DNA from: a bacterium
GTDB taxonomy: Bacteria; Bdellovibrionota_B; Oligoflexia; Silvanigrellales; Silvanigrellaceae
Direction of reading: 5' to 3'
Assembly: GCA_009918675.1 (NCBI GenBank)
Contig: RGDM01000012.1
Location: 1-64,000 of the forward strand
DNA length: 64,000 nucleotides
In this document: positions 1-8,918 of the stretch, piece after piece
Position numbering within the stretch: the stretch's first letter is position 1
Layout: the number at the start of each line of letters is the position of its first letter
Made by a program: the position numbers and the translations under genes
Notes under the pieces: generated by a model
Told to the model about the DNA's origin: nothing
Seen by the model: the letters and a program-made list of their open reading frames with translations, nothing else
The model's database searches: none

Positions 1-335
1 ACTACGGCCGCGACGGCGGACATCTTGTTCTTGTGACCGACTTCATCAACAAAGGTGGCTCACGCGGAGCAGTCACAGATGCCAATCTCCAACTCGAATT
101 AATGAAGCCAGCAGCAGACCTCGACGCCTTTCTATTCAAAAACAGCTGGGGAGTTGGAGCAAAGACGAACGAAGCTGGCAAGCCGGTTGGCTCATCTGTG
201 GACGGCTATTACCGAATGGATTTGAGCTATCTCTCGGGTATTGCAAAAATCCCGGCTGCGACGCGCAATCCTTGGGCCGCGACACTGGCGGTTGTGCCGC
301 GTTCCCTCGTTGCAAGTGAACTCAAACTTCGTTGA
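1..335 (+). CDS. Papain-fold (C1-type) cysteine peptidase, C-terminal end only
   Basis: The reading frame is open from base 3 to the TGA at 333-335, so the window begins inside the gene. The visible 110 residues start YGRDGGHLVLVTDF and contain KNSWGVG followed by GYYRMD. In C1 peptidases the catalytic His sits in a GxH(A/L) strand, and the catalytic Asn sits in NSWG followed by a glycine and aromatic strand. The order and spacing fit, although the insert between the two motifs is longer than in a typical papain. The catalytic Cys and any signal peptide lie outside the window. A second, complete papain-like protease lies at 7083-8711. The gene is convergent with the LysA fusion and overlaps its end by 14 bases. 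The assignment rests on these two motifs only; a related C1B or C39 fold cannot be excluded. Confidence 0.6.
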   Translation, partial: YGRDGGHLVLVTDFINKGGSRGAVTDANLQLELMKPAADLDAFLFKNSWGVGAKTNEAGKPVGSSVDGYYRMDLSYLSGIAKIPAATRNPWAATLAVVPRSLVASELKLR

Positions 336-2508
336 TATAAAATCTGCGATCAAATCTGATCCGTGGTCCGTAGATACCTTGTGGAGTTCGCGCTCCGGCA
401 CCCACCACCATAACAATCTCGGCGCCACGCCGAGGCAAACCAAGCAGCTTTTTCACACGCCGAGAATCAAAGCCTTCCATGGGGCACGAATCAAACCCAT
501 GAGCTCGCAGCGAGAGCATAAGATTCTCGCACGCCAGTGCCGTTGATTTGACCGCCCAAACCCTCATGTCGGCCGTAGACGCTGGCTCACGCGGGGTGGC
601 TCGAAAGACACCCGCCACTGAGGTCAAACAGGTTTTAAGTAAACCAAAAAAAGCCAAAGGCCCCTGATTTAACGCCAAGGGAATAAGTTTCTCATAATAA
701 TTTAATGCAGCCGCAGGAGTTTTGGGATTTTTGCGGAGCAAATCAAGCATGCGAAGACGATTTGCTTTCCAAGTGTCTGTGCGCGCCACACACACAACCA
801 ACTCAGCAGCAGTTGCCGCTGCAGGCTGCGACAAGCATGCCCTGACGAGACTCTTCTTTTTTTCTGCAGTGCGCACCCAAAAAAACTCCCACATCTGCAA
901 ATTCGACGAACTTGGCGCAAGCAAAGCATGATCAAGACAGCGTTGCATCACATGCTCTGGTATTTGAAGACTTTCGTGAAATTTACGGACACTGCGTCGA
1001 CTCTCAACAACCTGAGTAAAAGAATCCGCATGAAGTCCCGTTCCAGAGGCACTCGCAAGCAAATGGGCGGTTGGATCGTCCGCAGGAACTAACGCCTCAA
1101 TTTGACCATTGCGAACAAAAATCTCGGCGGGGATGCCGCGCAGGTTGTAGTGACTCGCCATCGAGCGGCAGTAGGCGCCGGCCTCGAAAAAGACGACCGT
1201 GTCTCCAGGCACAAGCCGTGGCAGATTCGCTTCGCGCGCAAGAATATCACCGCTTTCACAAACCGGCCCAAAAATCTTGTATGCGAACTTTTCGCCACCC
1301 GTGCGGTTTGCACACGCGGTTGCGTGCTCGGCGCCATAAATTGATGGTCTAGGAAACGCATTCATCCCAGCATCAACGTATGCAAAGCGATGGCTTGGCA
1401 TGTTGGATTTCTCGTAAAGAACCTCAGTGAGAAAAACTGTGCTACTGGCAACCATGCTGCGCCCGGGTTCCAAGCACACATGAAGTTTCTCGCAGTTTGA
1501 GCCCCAAAGGCCAGTCAGTTGAGCGTCCTTTTGCACCAAACTCTTGAGACACTCAGCCTGAAAATCGACGTGTTTGCGAATGTCGTTGGCATCTTCGGGA
1601 ACACCTGCCGGACCAACTCCCAAACCACCACCCAGATCGAGGTGGTCGATGACAATATCAGCTTGCGCAAGAAGAACAACTGCCTGCTGCACGCGTTCAA
1701 GGACCAATGGAAAGACATCATGGCTCTGCAATTGAGAACCAATATGCACATGCAAGCCACACAGCGGAGCAACAAACGCTTTGTATTTATCCGAGTCAAA
1801 CTGACCACGTTCGGTGAACGATGCCTTTGTCGTGGCAATCCATTCTTCAAGCTGAGCAAGCAAAAGTCCAAATTTCGAATCAAGCGCCCCGGTTTTTAAA
1901 TGTGGATGAGTTCGCGACTCCACACACGGGTTCAAACGAACCGCTACTCGCGCTAAAAATCGATTTCCTTCTGACAAAGATTTCTGTTGCCGTTGTGCAA
2001 GTGTTTGCAACACGAAGGTCAGCTCTTGCGCATGTTCAACGTTAATCACGCCCAACTGGCCGTCAAGTGCTTCAATTATTTCCGCATTGGACTTCCCAAC
2101 TCCTGCAAAGCAAATATCGCGCGGCGACACACCCGCTGCTACAGCGGCGCGAAATTCTCCCACAGAAACGATATCAACTCCGCAACCGACCTTTGTCACT
2201 TCGCGAAGAATCGCGGGTGCAGCATTGGCCTTCATGGCGTAGAAGATTTTTGATAAAGGAAAGTGATTGGCGAGTGACTCTACATAGGTTTCTGCACGCT
2301 GCTTGACGGCATTCAACGAAGTGACAAACTTCGCCCCAGGAGCTGCTTTGTGCAGAGATTCAAGGCCAACGCCATCAACCTCAAAATCGGATGAGGCATT
2401 ATTGCTTTGCTCGGGCCAGCACAGAAAAGGGCGTGTCTTCGCGTCCAATGTTGAGGTCTCCCAGCGGGGGCCCAGAGCTCTTTGTGGCGCGTGGGCGGTT
2501 CCGGTCAA
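322..2508 (-). CDS. lysA: Diaminopimelate decarboxylase fused to a nitroreductase-like flavoprotein domain
   Basis: Residues 45-475 form a complete fold-III PLP decarboxylase of the LysA type, which makes L-lysine from meso-diaminopimelate. Visible motifs are the PLP lysine in YAMKAN (K93), HIGS (255-258), GGGLG (293-297), EPGR (347-350), CESGD (417-421, catalytic Cys) and GAYCRSMASHYN near 444-455. After a short linker, residues 498-728 form a nitroreductase-like FMN domain. It opens with the FMN-contacting RRSVRKF, followed by APSSSNLQ, and ends with a PRIRF strand. LysA proteins are normally about 420 residues, so the second domain is a true fusion in one uninterrupted frame. The start at 2508 is a TTG without a clear ribosome site, and a start a few codons downstream is possible. 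Aspartate kinase, the first enzyme of the same pathway, lies at 3779. What the flavin domain reduces is unknown. Confidence 0.85.
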   Translation of the reverse strand: MTGTAHAPQRALGPRWETSTLDAKTRPFLCWPEQSNNASSDFEVDGVGLESLHKAAPGAKFVTSLNAVKQRAETYVESLANHFPLSKIFYAMKANAAPAILREVTKVGCGVDIVSVGEFRAAVAAGVSPRDICFAGVGKSNAEIIEALDGQLGVINVEHAQELTFVLQTLAQRQQKSLSEGNRFLARVAVRLNPCVESRTHPHLKTGALDSKFGLLLAQLEEWIATTKASFTERGQFDSDKYKAFVAPLCGLHVHIGSQLQSHDVFPLVLERVQQAVVLLAQADIVIDHLDLGGGLGVGPAGVPEDANDIRKHVDFQAECLKSLVQKDAQLTGLWGSNCEKLHVCLEPGRSMVASSTVFLTEVLYEKSNMPSHRFAYVDAGMNAFPRPSIYGAEHATACANRTGGEKFAYKIFGPVCESGDILAREANLPRLVPGDTVVFFEAGAYCRSMASHYNLRGIPAEIFVRNGQIEALVPADDPTAHLLASASGTGLHADSFTQVVESRRSVRKFHESLQIPEHVMQRCLDHALLAPSSSNLQMWEFFWVRTAEKKKSLVRACLSQPAAATAAELVVCVARTDTWKANRLRMLDLLRKNPKTPAAALNYYEKLIPLALNQGPLAFFGLLKTCLTSVAGVFRATPREPASTADMRVWAVKSTALACENLMLSLRAHGFDSCPMEGFDSRRVKKLLGLPRRGAEIVMVVGAGARTPQGIYGPRIRFDRRFYINEV

Positions 2509-2658
2509 AATCAGAAATGATTTGAAATTCTATGCCACGAGATCGGTTAAGGCTCCACCCCGCCTGCACTTTTTCAGGGTCTTTTGCGGTTCATGCGGCG
2601 AAGTCAATTTCTAAAGATCCTCCGAGATTCACCGATACACCGTCCGGAGGGAGCGATC

Positions 2659-3690
2659 ATGACAATTGCCGTCTTTGAACACGATGCGCGAAACTTAGAA
2701 GAGATTCGCGTTTTATTGGAAGAGTCGGGCCATTTGGATGCGTTCGTGACAACAGACTTGGGTCGTCTCATGGTGGCGATGAATTTGAATTCCCCCCACA
2801 GGGATCTCTCTCATTCAATGATGCCCGTCCAGATTGACTTGTTGATACTCGATCTCGACTCTGATGCGCAGGCTCTTGATTTCTTGAAAACCTTGAAAGG
2901 TGATATTCGCTATAAAGACATCCCTATTGTCGTGACATCAGAATCCGATTTTGATCAGCAGGTTCGCACTGCGTACGCGTATGGTGCGACTGACTACCTG
3001 AGAAAACCACTGAATCCGTCTGAAGCCAAAGCACGCATTCACGCGAGCCTTCGTCTCAATCATGAAATCGATAGGCGAAAAGCGAGAGAAAATGAAATCA
3101 CCGAGATAGCGAACCAATTGCGCGACCTCACGCAGGTCTTAATGAAACTCTCGCTCATCGATCCGCTCACCGGTGTCGCCAATCGGCGTGCCTTCGACCA
3201 AACCGTTGAGCAAGAATTCAAACGTGCGCGAAGAAATCGCAAACCGCTATCGATTCTGCTGCTCGATGTAGACCACTTCAAAAACTACAACGACACCTAT
3301 GGCCACCAAGCGGGCGATCTCTGTCTCAGAAAAGTTGCACAGGAAGTTCTCAATACAATGAAACGCCCGGGCGACATGCTTGCCAGATATGGCGGCGAAG
3401 AATTTGCAATTGTCCTTCCCGAGACGGATGCCGCAGGGGCCCTGGTCATCGCAGAACGCATTCTCATTGGGGTTGAAAAGCTCGGCATTCGTCATGAATA
3501 CAATTCCGCTGCCCCCGTCGTGACCGTAAGCATTGGCGCATCAACCTTCAGTGGGTTCTCGTCAGAATTTGAACCCAGCAAGCTCATCGAAAGCGCCGAC
3601 AAATCTCTCTACGAGGCAAAGCACCAGGGACGCAATCGCATTTGCGCCGCCATCGCCAATCACAAGCAAGAGTTCGATCGCGAGGCGTAA
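2659..3690 (+). CDS. Response-regulator diguanylate cyclase (REC-GGDEF)
   Basis: This 343-residue protein resembles PleD/WspR-like regulators. An N-terminal receiver domain spans residues 1-130, with probable phosphoacceptor D65 in LLILDLD, a conserved lysine in RKP (K116) and switch residues near TSES. A coiled-coil linker (135-165) leads to a GGDEF domain with DPLTG, DVDHFKNYND and the active loop GGEEF at 245-249, so it should synthesise c-di-GMP. The RPGD at 236-239, five residues before the loop, matches the RxxD inhibitory site and suggests product feedback. The ATG at 2659 is preceded by GGAGGGAG, which beats an in-frame ATG 75 bases upstream. No histidine kinase is adjacent, so the input is unknown. 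Confidence 0.92.
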   Translation: MTIAVFEHDARNLEEIRVLLEESGHLDAFVTTDLGRLMVAMNLNSPHRDLSHSMMPVQIDLLILDLDSDAQALDFLKTLKGDIRYKDIPIVVTSESDFDQQVRTAYAYGATDYLRKPLNPSEAKARIHASLRLNHEIDRRKARENEITEIANQLRDLTQVLMKLSLIDPLTGVANRRAFDQTVEQEFKRARRNRKPLSILLLDVDHFKNYNDTYGHQAGDLCLRKVAQEVLNTMKRPGDMLARYGGEEFAIVLPETDAAGALVIAERILIGVEKLGIRHEYNSAAPVVTVSIGASTFSGFSSEFEPSKLIESADKSLYEAKHQGRNRICAAIANHKQEFDREA

Positions 3691-3713
3691 AATATCCGCC
3701 ACGAATGGTGCAC

Positions 3714-3742
3714 TTGTCAGCCGGAAGCGACTCCACTAGAGA
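3714..3742 (+). promoter_or_regulatory. Putative sigma70 promoter for lysC
   Basis: TTGTCA at 3714-3719 and TAGAGA at 3737-3742 are separated by exactly 17 bases. They lie about 37 bases before the lysC ATG, in the gap after the GGDEF gene. The same -35 hexamer precedes the protease gene at 8711. This is a pattern match only. Confidence 0.45.
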
Positions 3743-3778
3743 GACATCAGTCTTTCATATGAGGTTCTCAGCTAAGCG

Positions 3779-4990
3779 ATGAACGGCATTGCATCTCCTT
3801 CTCAAGTCTGTGGTCCCGTGTTCAAATTTGGTGGCACCAGCATGGGCTCGCTCGAGCGCATCGAGCACGTAGCGAGCCTTTGTGCACAGAAGCGTCCTTC
3901 TGCCGTTGTGGTTTCAGCGATGGCCGGTGAAACCAACCGTCTTGTCGGCATGGCACAGCACTTCACAAATCACACTGATTCACCAGAATACGACTTACTC
4001 GTTGCCAGTGGTGAACAAGTCTCGGTTGCACTGCTGAGCTTCGCTTTACGTCAGCAGGGTTTACGTCCGGTGCCCATGCTCGCTGCGCATGCTGGAATCG
4101 TCACCAACGATCTCCACTCCCGCGCAACAATTCAATCCATCAACCGCGATGCAATCATGCGCCACATTGAGTGTGGCGAAATCCCGATCATCGCCGGCTT
4201 CCAAGGAGTGACTCAAGAAGGTCGATTTACCTCCCTCGGACGCGGCGGCTCGGACACCTCGGCAGTTGCAATTGCTGCCGGAATCGGCGCACGCGAATGT
4301 GTGATCTACACCGATGTTGATGGTGTCTATACCGCGGACCCAAGGGTCTGCCCGCAAGCACGCATCATTCGAAAAATCCGCCATGAAGAAATGCTCGAAA
4401 TGGCAAGTCAAGGCTCCAAGGTTCTGCATATTCGCAGCGTTCATCTCGCGGCCAAGTGGGGAATCCGCCTTTTCGTTAAAAACACGTTCAGCACAGATGA
4501 AGGAACCGAGATGATAGCAGACAATGAAGCCATTGAGGGTGAATTGGTTACAGGTGTTGCACATTCCATCGACGAAGCTTGGTTCAGCGTGGGTCCTATT
4601 GCGCACACACGCAACACACTTGCAGATGTCTTTGGTGCTTTGGCGACACAGGGAATCAATGTTGATATCGTCAATCAAGACGTTCGTCCCGATGGTCTTG
4701 TGGTGCATTTTACTGTTGCCGGCACCGACGTCGCACAAGCGCATCAAATCCTCAAAACAGTCACTCCGCATGCGGAAGTTCGAGTCAATCAGGATGTTGC
4801 AAAAGTGAGTATCGTTGGGGTTGGAATGCGTGTTCATGCCGGAGTTGCAGCACGCATGTTCCGTGCTCTTGCAAACGCCAATATTGAAGTTCGCTTGGTC
4901 ACAACCTCTGAAATTAAAGTTGCATGTTTGGTGGACCGCTCTGTTCTCAATGCTGCCGTGCAGGCTCTGCATCAGGAATACATGCCATGA
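3779..4990 (+). CDS. lysC: Aspartate kinase (monofunctional)
   Basis: This enzyme phosphorylates L-aspartate, the entry to the lysine, threonine, methionine and diaminopimelate branch. The 403-residue length is typical of the monofunctional class. KFGGTS sits at residues 16-21, RGGSDTSA near 155 marks the aspartate/ATP site, and YTDVDGVYTADPR near 180 completes the kinase fold. Residues about 270-400 hold the paired ACT domains (GVGM, DIVNQDV, EVRLVTTSEIKV) that normally give feedback inhibition by lysine or threonine. A sigma70-like promoter ends about 37 bases upstream, and a GAGG lies 14 bases before the ATG, which is a little far. The stop overlaps the ureohydrolase start as ATGA, so the two genes are translationally coupled. 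Confidence 0.96.
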   Translation: MNGIASPSQVCGPVFKFGGTSMGSLERIEHVASLCAQKRPSAVVVSAMAGETNRLVGMAQHFTNHTDSPEYDLLVASGEQVSVALLSFALRQQGLRPVPMLAAHAGIVTNDLHSRATIQSINRDAIMRHIECGEIPIIAGFQGVTQEGRFTSLGRGGSDTSAVAIAAGIGARECVIYTDVDGVYTADPRVCPQARIIRKIRHEEMLEMASQGSKVLHIRSVHLAAKWGIRLFVKNTFSTDEGTEMIADNEAIEGELVTGVAHSIDEAWFSVGPIAHTRNTLADVFGALATQGINVDIVNQDVRPDGLVVHFTVAGTDVAQAHQILKTVTPHAEVRVNQDVAKVSIVGVGMRVHAGVAARMFRALANANIEVRLVTTSEIKVACLVDRSVLNAAVQALHQEYMP

Positions 4991-6057
4991 AAAAAGCAGA
5001 CTTCGGCAAATTCGATCCAAACGGCGCGGGAACTGCCGATGGCAACATCTTTGGCTTGCCGTTCACCGAACAAGAATCGAACGTTGTTTTAATTCCTGTG
5101 CCTTTTGAAATGACAACAAGCTACGGACGTGGAACCGCAAAAGGGCCCATGGCAATTTTTGACGCAAGCCCGCAACTCGACCTTTTTGATGGAGATCTTG
5201 CAGAGCACGGACTGCCGCGGCCATGGGAGTTTGGAATCTTCATGGAGCAGCCCGCGGCACGAATCAAAGCCCTCAACAAAGAGGGCTCTCAGGTCGCCAA
5301 ACCTATCGTTGCAAAAGGTGGGCGGATTGGTTCAAACAAAACCCTGCAAAGCAAGCTCGCAAAAGCAAATAAAATCTCTCACTCGCTCAACGAATTCGTT
5401 TTTACCCGCTGCCAGAAACAATTGCAGCGCAACAAAATCGTGGGCGTCGTAGGCGGAGATCACAGTGTTTCGTTTGGTGCGGTGCAGGCTGTTGCTCAAA
5501 AGTATCCGGGCCTCGGAATTCTCCACATCGATGCGCACGCTGATTTGCGCACAGCGTATGAAGGCTTTGAGCATTCACACGCGAGCATCATGAATAACGT
5601 TATCCGCAAGATCCCTGGAGTCGCAAAGCTTGTTCAAGTGGCAATACGTGATTTCTGTGACGAAGAATATCAACTTGCAACGACGCATAAAAAAATTGCT
5701 TGTTACTTTGATAGCCAACTGCGCGATCGACAGATGAAGGGCGAATCATTCGCTAAGATTACGCAAGAAATCATCTCGCAGCTTCCCAAAAAAGTTTACG
5801 TCAGCTTTGACATCGATGGACTCGAACCCTCGCTGTGTCCTTCCACTGGGACTCCGGTCGCAGGTGGACTCAGCTTTCATCACGCGTGCTTCCTCATCAA
5901 AGCCCTCGCGTTGTCGGGTAAAATCATCGTGGGATTCGATCTCAACGAAGTGGCTCCTTCAGGTCGCCAAGGCGATGAATGGGACGGGAATGTTGGTGCG
6001 CGTATTTTATACAAACTCTGCTCGGCTTCGCTGCTGAGCCAGGGTGCGCAAAACTAA
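4987..6057 (+). CDS. Ureohydrolase (agmatinase/arginase family)
   Basis: This is a 356-residue dinuclear-manganese ureohydrolase that releases urea from a guanidino substrate. All metal motifs are present: GGDHS (H159), DAHAD (D182, H184, D186) and SFDIDGLEP (D275, D277), with GFDLNEVAP following. Agmatinase (polyamine synthesis) is the most likely member, but arginase, guanidinobutyrase or formiminoglutamase cannot be separated by eye. There is a roughly 40-residue basic insert (about 95-135) between the first strands and the GGDHS motif. The start at 4987 overlaps the aspartate kinase stop (ATGA), and a longer reading to 4924 would run into lysC. Coupling to lysC suggests shared control of amino-acid and polyamine supply, which is an inference. 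Confidence 0.9.
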   Translation: MKKADFGKFDPNGAGTADGNIFGLPFTEQESNVVLIPVPFEMTTSYGRGTAKGPMAIFDASPQLDLFDGDLAEHGLPRPWEFGIFMEQPAARIKALNKEGSQVAKPIVAKGGRIGSNKTLQSKLAKANKISHSLNEFVFTRCQKQLQRNKIVGVVGGDHSVSFGAVQAVAQKYPGLGILHIDAHADLRTAYEGFEHSHASIMNNVIRKIPGVAKLVQVAIRDFCDEEYQLATTHKKIACYFDSQLRDRQMKGESFAKITQEIISQLPKKVYVSFDIDGLEPSLCPSTGTPVAGGLSFHHACFLIKALALSGKIIVGFDLNEVAPSGRQGDEWDGNVGARILYKLCSASLLSQGAQN

Positions 6058-6079
6058 AAAAATACCCAGCAATATCAGT

Positions 6080-6108
6080 TTGCTAGATAATCTTCACGAA
6101 TTTATCAT
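6080..6108 (+). promoter_or_regulatory. Putative sigma70 promoter for the alpha/beta hydrolase
   Basis: TTGCTA (6080-6085) and TATCAT (6103-6108) are spaced by 17 bases in an AT-rich gap. They lie about 65 bases before the ATG at 6174. Pattern match only. Confidence 0.4.
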
Positions 6109-6173
6109 ATAAAAATTCGCACCTTACCTTCAGAAGATTGGAACTTTTCCGATTCAAGTGGGTAGAGGACTCT

Positions 6174-7118
6174 ATGGACACCTTACGTGTTGATGGCATT
6201 TCGGTTTATCAGTTTCGGCCCCAATTGGGCCAGGCGGAACGTTTTGTACTTTTCTCGCATGCCACCGGTATTGCTGCCCTGTCTTATCGCGATGTTCTTC
6301 AGCGCTGGGCAGATGAACATCTCGTCAATATTTTTGCATTCGATGCGCGAGGCCATGGTGAAAGCAATGCCGACACCAAAGCGGCCTACTCAGGCGGCCT
6401 GACACAGATCCCCTGGCAGCTGTGCGACGACCTCAAATCAATGTTCAAAAACCTAAAGGAGAAGTTCCCAGGCATTTGGAGCCTCGCAGGGCACAGTCTT
6501 GGTGGGTGGTTGTCACTTTATGCGTCGCATGAATTAGACGTCAATCATGTTGTTCTTTTAGACGTCCCTTTGCTACCACCCTCGAGTGCTTTTTTATGGG
6601 CTACGGCCTGCCTTTTTCAACAACGAGGGATTCATCCGCTCAGCCGCCCTGCCCGTCGTCGTAAACGCATGTTTCGCAGCCGCCGTGAAGCGATGCTCAC
6701 CTTCAAACGCGCTCCGTTTTTTCGCAAATGGCAAGAAATTCATATTGGCCATTACATTGATGCAAACTTCGAAGCGCAAAGCGACGGTTCCTTGAAACTG
6801 CGGCACGACCCGGAATGGGAGGCCGATCTCTTTGAAAGTCAACCGGCTCTGCACACTCCGCTGTTTTTAAAAATGAATGCGAAAAAAAGAAAAGAAATAC
6901 GTGTTGAACTGATTGCAGGAAGCGAAAGCAAGATTTGTGATCCTGCTTCCATTCGCTATTTCCATCAATTCTTCCCACGCACGCGGTGGCTGGTTGTTCC
7001 GCAGGGCGGACACATGTTTCCATTTGAAAACACGCGCGGACTTATGCAAGCGCTCGCGCTTGCATTTCCAAAGAGTCAATCGTCACTTTTCAATAATATT
7101 GAACTCCGTGCGGTCTGA
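6174..7118 (+). CDS. Alpha/beta hydrolase
   Basis: This 314-residue cytoplasmic hydrolase has the nucleophile elbow GHSLGG near residue 120, an oxyanion-type motif SHATG near 30, and FDARGHGES near 65. The acid is probably in LIAGSES(K) near 255, and the base is the His in VPQGGHMFPFE near 290. The substrate cannot be read from the sequence. Esterases, epoxide hydrolases and C-C hydrolases share this layout. The ATG at 6174 has GTAGAGGA six bases ahead, and an in-frame TTG at 6138 has a poorer context. The gene is convergent with the protease at 7083 and the two 3' ends overlap by 36 bases. Confidence 0.88.
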   Translation: MDTLRVDGISVYQFRPQLGQAERFVLFSHATGIAALSYRDVLQRWADEHLVNIFAFDARGHGESNADTKAAYSGGLTQIPWQLCDDLKSMFKNLKEKFPGIWSLAGHSLGGWLSLYASHELDVNHVVLLDVPLLPPSSAFLWATACLFQQRGIHPLSRPARRRKRMFRSRREAMLTFKRAPFFRKWQEIHIGHYIDANFEAQSDGSLKLRHDPEWEADLFESQPALHTPLFLKMNAKKRKEIRVELIAGSESKICDPASIRYFHQFFPRTRWLVVPQGGHMFPFENTRGLMQALALAFPKSQSSLFNNIELRAV

Positions 7119-8711
7119 GGCAAGAACCTGATCGTCGTCGGAGATTGCTTCAGCAAGCATTGTATAATGCCCAACAGATAATCCACTTGGGTTAAAGCTC
7201 ATTGCAACTCGGTCAGCGGTGTGATCTGTTCTTCGCACACGAACTTCTTTTCCTTGTGGATCAAGAACTCTGTATTGAACAGCTTTGAGCGGAATAGGAC
7301 GACTCGTTACAGCAAACTCGGGAACGATCTTTTCCCAAACGTTTTGGTTGAGCTTGATGCGCTCGATTTTGATTGTTGCGGAGGCTGGCGAGTTGCGCAC
7401 GTAGACAAGGTGAGCTTGAGAAATCCTTTGTTCGCCTTTTTCGTTCTGGACACGCGCCTGTACTGTGTAGATGCCGTCAGCCAATTCAGCAGGATTTAGA
7501 GTCAGAGCCCCAGTGGAATCAAAAGGCCGTGAAATCAGTGGGCGGCCACTGCTCTGAAGTTCCAATGTCGCAGAGCTAAAGCTGACATTTTGTCCGCGAA
7601 CTGTGAGTGATGCAGGCTGACGAATGCTTTGTCCATCACGCAGCCCCTCCAAAATAACCGTTGAAAATTCTTTGCTTGGTTGAATTCCATAAAAGGTGCC
7701 GCCAACTCCACTCGGATCGCTCCAAGAAATGCGAAAATCACCTTGCTCGCCCCAGTCTGTTCCCCAACTGTTTCGCACAATCCAGGCTTCGTCTGCATTG
7801 TCCCAGCCAATGATCATCACCGCATGCCCGCCAACAATTCCACCTTTGGCGTGCCGATAAACACCACCTTTATAAAGCATGAAGTCGTCATAAACGCGCA
7901 TTGTTGTAACAACTGGCCCGCCCAACAAGGCCTTTTTTACATCATCAATACTTGCTCCAACAATCATCCGACTGCGCACACGCAACGTGGCCTTTGTGCT
8001 GCGAACTTTGGAATCGCTACAACTTTGTTTGCATTCCATGTCTTCGCCCATAGCGCCGCTTTTGTATGGAAAACAAGCCTCCTCAGGGAGTCCCTGACCG
8101 ACCATAAAATCCATTGCCGAAGCAACGAACCAGCCAAAGTCACAAGCGGCACCACCGCAGGAAAACAAATGCTGCGGAGAAAATGTCCATGCATGGGCAA
8201 GCGAATCAGTTGCAATGTTCATCTGTGTTTCAAACGTTGATGCAGACGAAAACGCAACACAGCTCCCGCAGCGTCCCTGGTTTTTCACAGGTGTGACATA
8301 GTCTTTGCCATTCATCGCTCGCCAATCTAAGCGCTCTGGCAGAGCATCTTCCAAGACTTTAGTTTTTTTTCCATAGTCGCCATCGACGCGTACATCTGAG
8401 AGCGAGGCTCCGGTCATCAGCCGACGCTCTGAAGGATGCAAGTCAGAAACACTTGTGCGACCAGCCCACCAGCCCAACTTATTTTGCGACAAATGTTTCT
8501 GCAGAACATCAATGCTGAGTGGCTGCGAACGCGACGAAATACCGACGGTTTCAGCGCGCTTGGATTGTCCGGCTGCTTTTGCGGAAGAGGCAAAAAAAGC
8601 CCCGCACAATGCCAGCGATGCAACAATAAGCTGGGTTGAAAAGCGACGGCGGGCACCACTCGGGATTGTTTGAGAATTGAAACGCAGGAGCTGAAGCAAA
8701 CTCGACTTCAT
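7083..8711 (-). CDS. Secreted papain-like cysteine protease (C1) with C-terminal Ig-like region
   Basis: This 542-residue precursor has a long basic N-region followed by a hydrophobic segment and an AKA-AG cleavage-like site near residue 47. The arginine run ARRRF just before the hydrophobic core is Tat-like but not canonical. A propeptide spans about 48-125. The mature catalytic domain then shows the oxyanion Gln and catalytic Cys in KNQGRCGSC (Q145, C151), the His in GGHAVM (H296) and the Asn in NSWGTDWGEQG (N314). Residues about 355-542 are beta-rich and resemble two Ig-like modules that may bind surfaces or substrate. The ATG at 8711 follows AAGGAAGGG. The gene has its own promoter-like element at 8772-8800 and a leader hairpin at 8737-8755. 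It is a likely exported degradative enzyme. Confidence 0.9.
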   Translation of the reverse strand: MKSSLLQLLRFNSQTIPSGARRRFSTQLIVASLALCGAFFASSAKAAGQSKRAETVGISSRSQPLSIDVLQKHLSQNKLGWWAGRTSVSDLHPSERRLMTGASLSDVRVDGDYGKKTKVLEDALPERLDWRAMNGKDYVTPVKNQGRCGSCVAFSSASTFETQMNIATDSLAHAWTFSPQHLFSCGGAACDFGWFVASAMDFMVGQGLPEEACFPYKSGAMGEDMECKQSCSDSKVRSTKATLRVRSRMIVGASIDDVKKALLGGPVVTTMRVYDDFMLYKGGVYRHAKGGIVGGHAVMIIGWDNADEAWIVRNSWGTDWGEQGDFRISWSDPSGVGGTFYGIQPSKEFSTVILEGLRDGQSIRQPASLTVRGQNVSFSSATLELQSSGRPLISRPFDSTGALTLNPAELADGIYTVQARVQNEKGEQRISQAHLVYVRNSPASATIKIERIKLNQNVWEKIVPEFAVTSRPIPLKAVQYRVLDPQGKEVRVRRTDHTADRVAMSFNPSGLSVGHYTMLAEAISDDDQVLASDRTEFNIIEK

Positions 8712-8736
8712 GAAAAAAGCCCTTCCTTGGTTTACT

Positions 8737-8755
8737 GCTGCACTCCCTGTGCAGC
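8737..8755 (-). promoter_or_regulatory. Stem-loop in the 5' leader of the secreted protease
   Basis: GCTGCAC and GTGCAGC form a perfect 7-bp stem with a 5-base loop. It sits between the predicted transcription start (about 8765) and the ribosome site of the protease gene. No U tract follows, so it is not a terminator. It may stabilise the mRNA or affect ribosome access. Confidence 0.5.
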
Positions 8756-8771
8756 ACGCAGTGAGAGAGAG

Positions 8772-8800
8772 AGTATCTCTGGATCGTGTGATTCTGACAA
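8772..8800 (-). promoter_or_regulatory. Putative sigma70 promoter for the secreted protease
   Basis: On the minus strand, TTGTCA (8800-8795) and GATACT (8777-8772) are 17 bases apart, 60-90 bases before the ATG at 8711. A CT dinucleotide run follows the -10 element. Spacing and hexamers are good, but this is pattern matching only. Confidence 0.5.
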
Positions 8801-8918
8801 GCAATCGTGCGAAGAGAACTCGGCCGGCGGGGTGAAGCTAACCGGGCCTGTCAGGTGGTCTATTCAACGAACCAATTAAAAATTTGAATATTGCGGAGCT
8901 GAAACTCTTGCGAACGAG

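Noticed and set aside
4061..5020. Long open frame on the minus strand across lysC and the ureohydrolase start (319 codons)
   Set aside because: It is antisense to two well-recognised enzymes, is rich in Cys, His and Asn as such shadows are, and has no ribosome site or recognisable domain.
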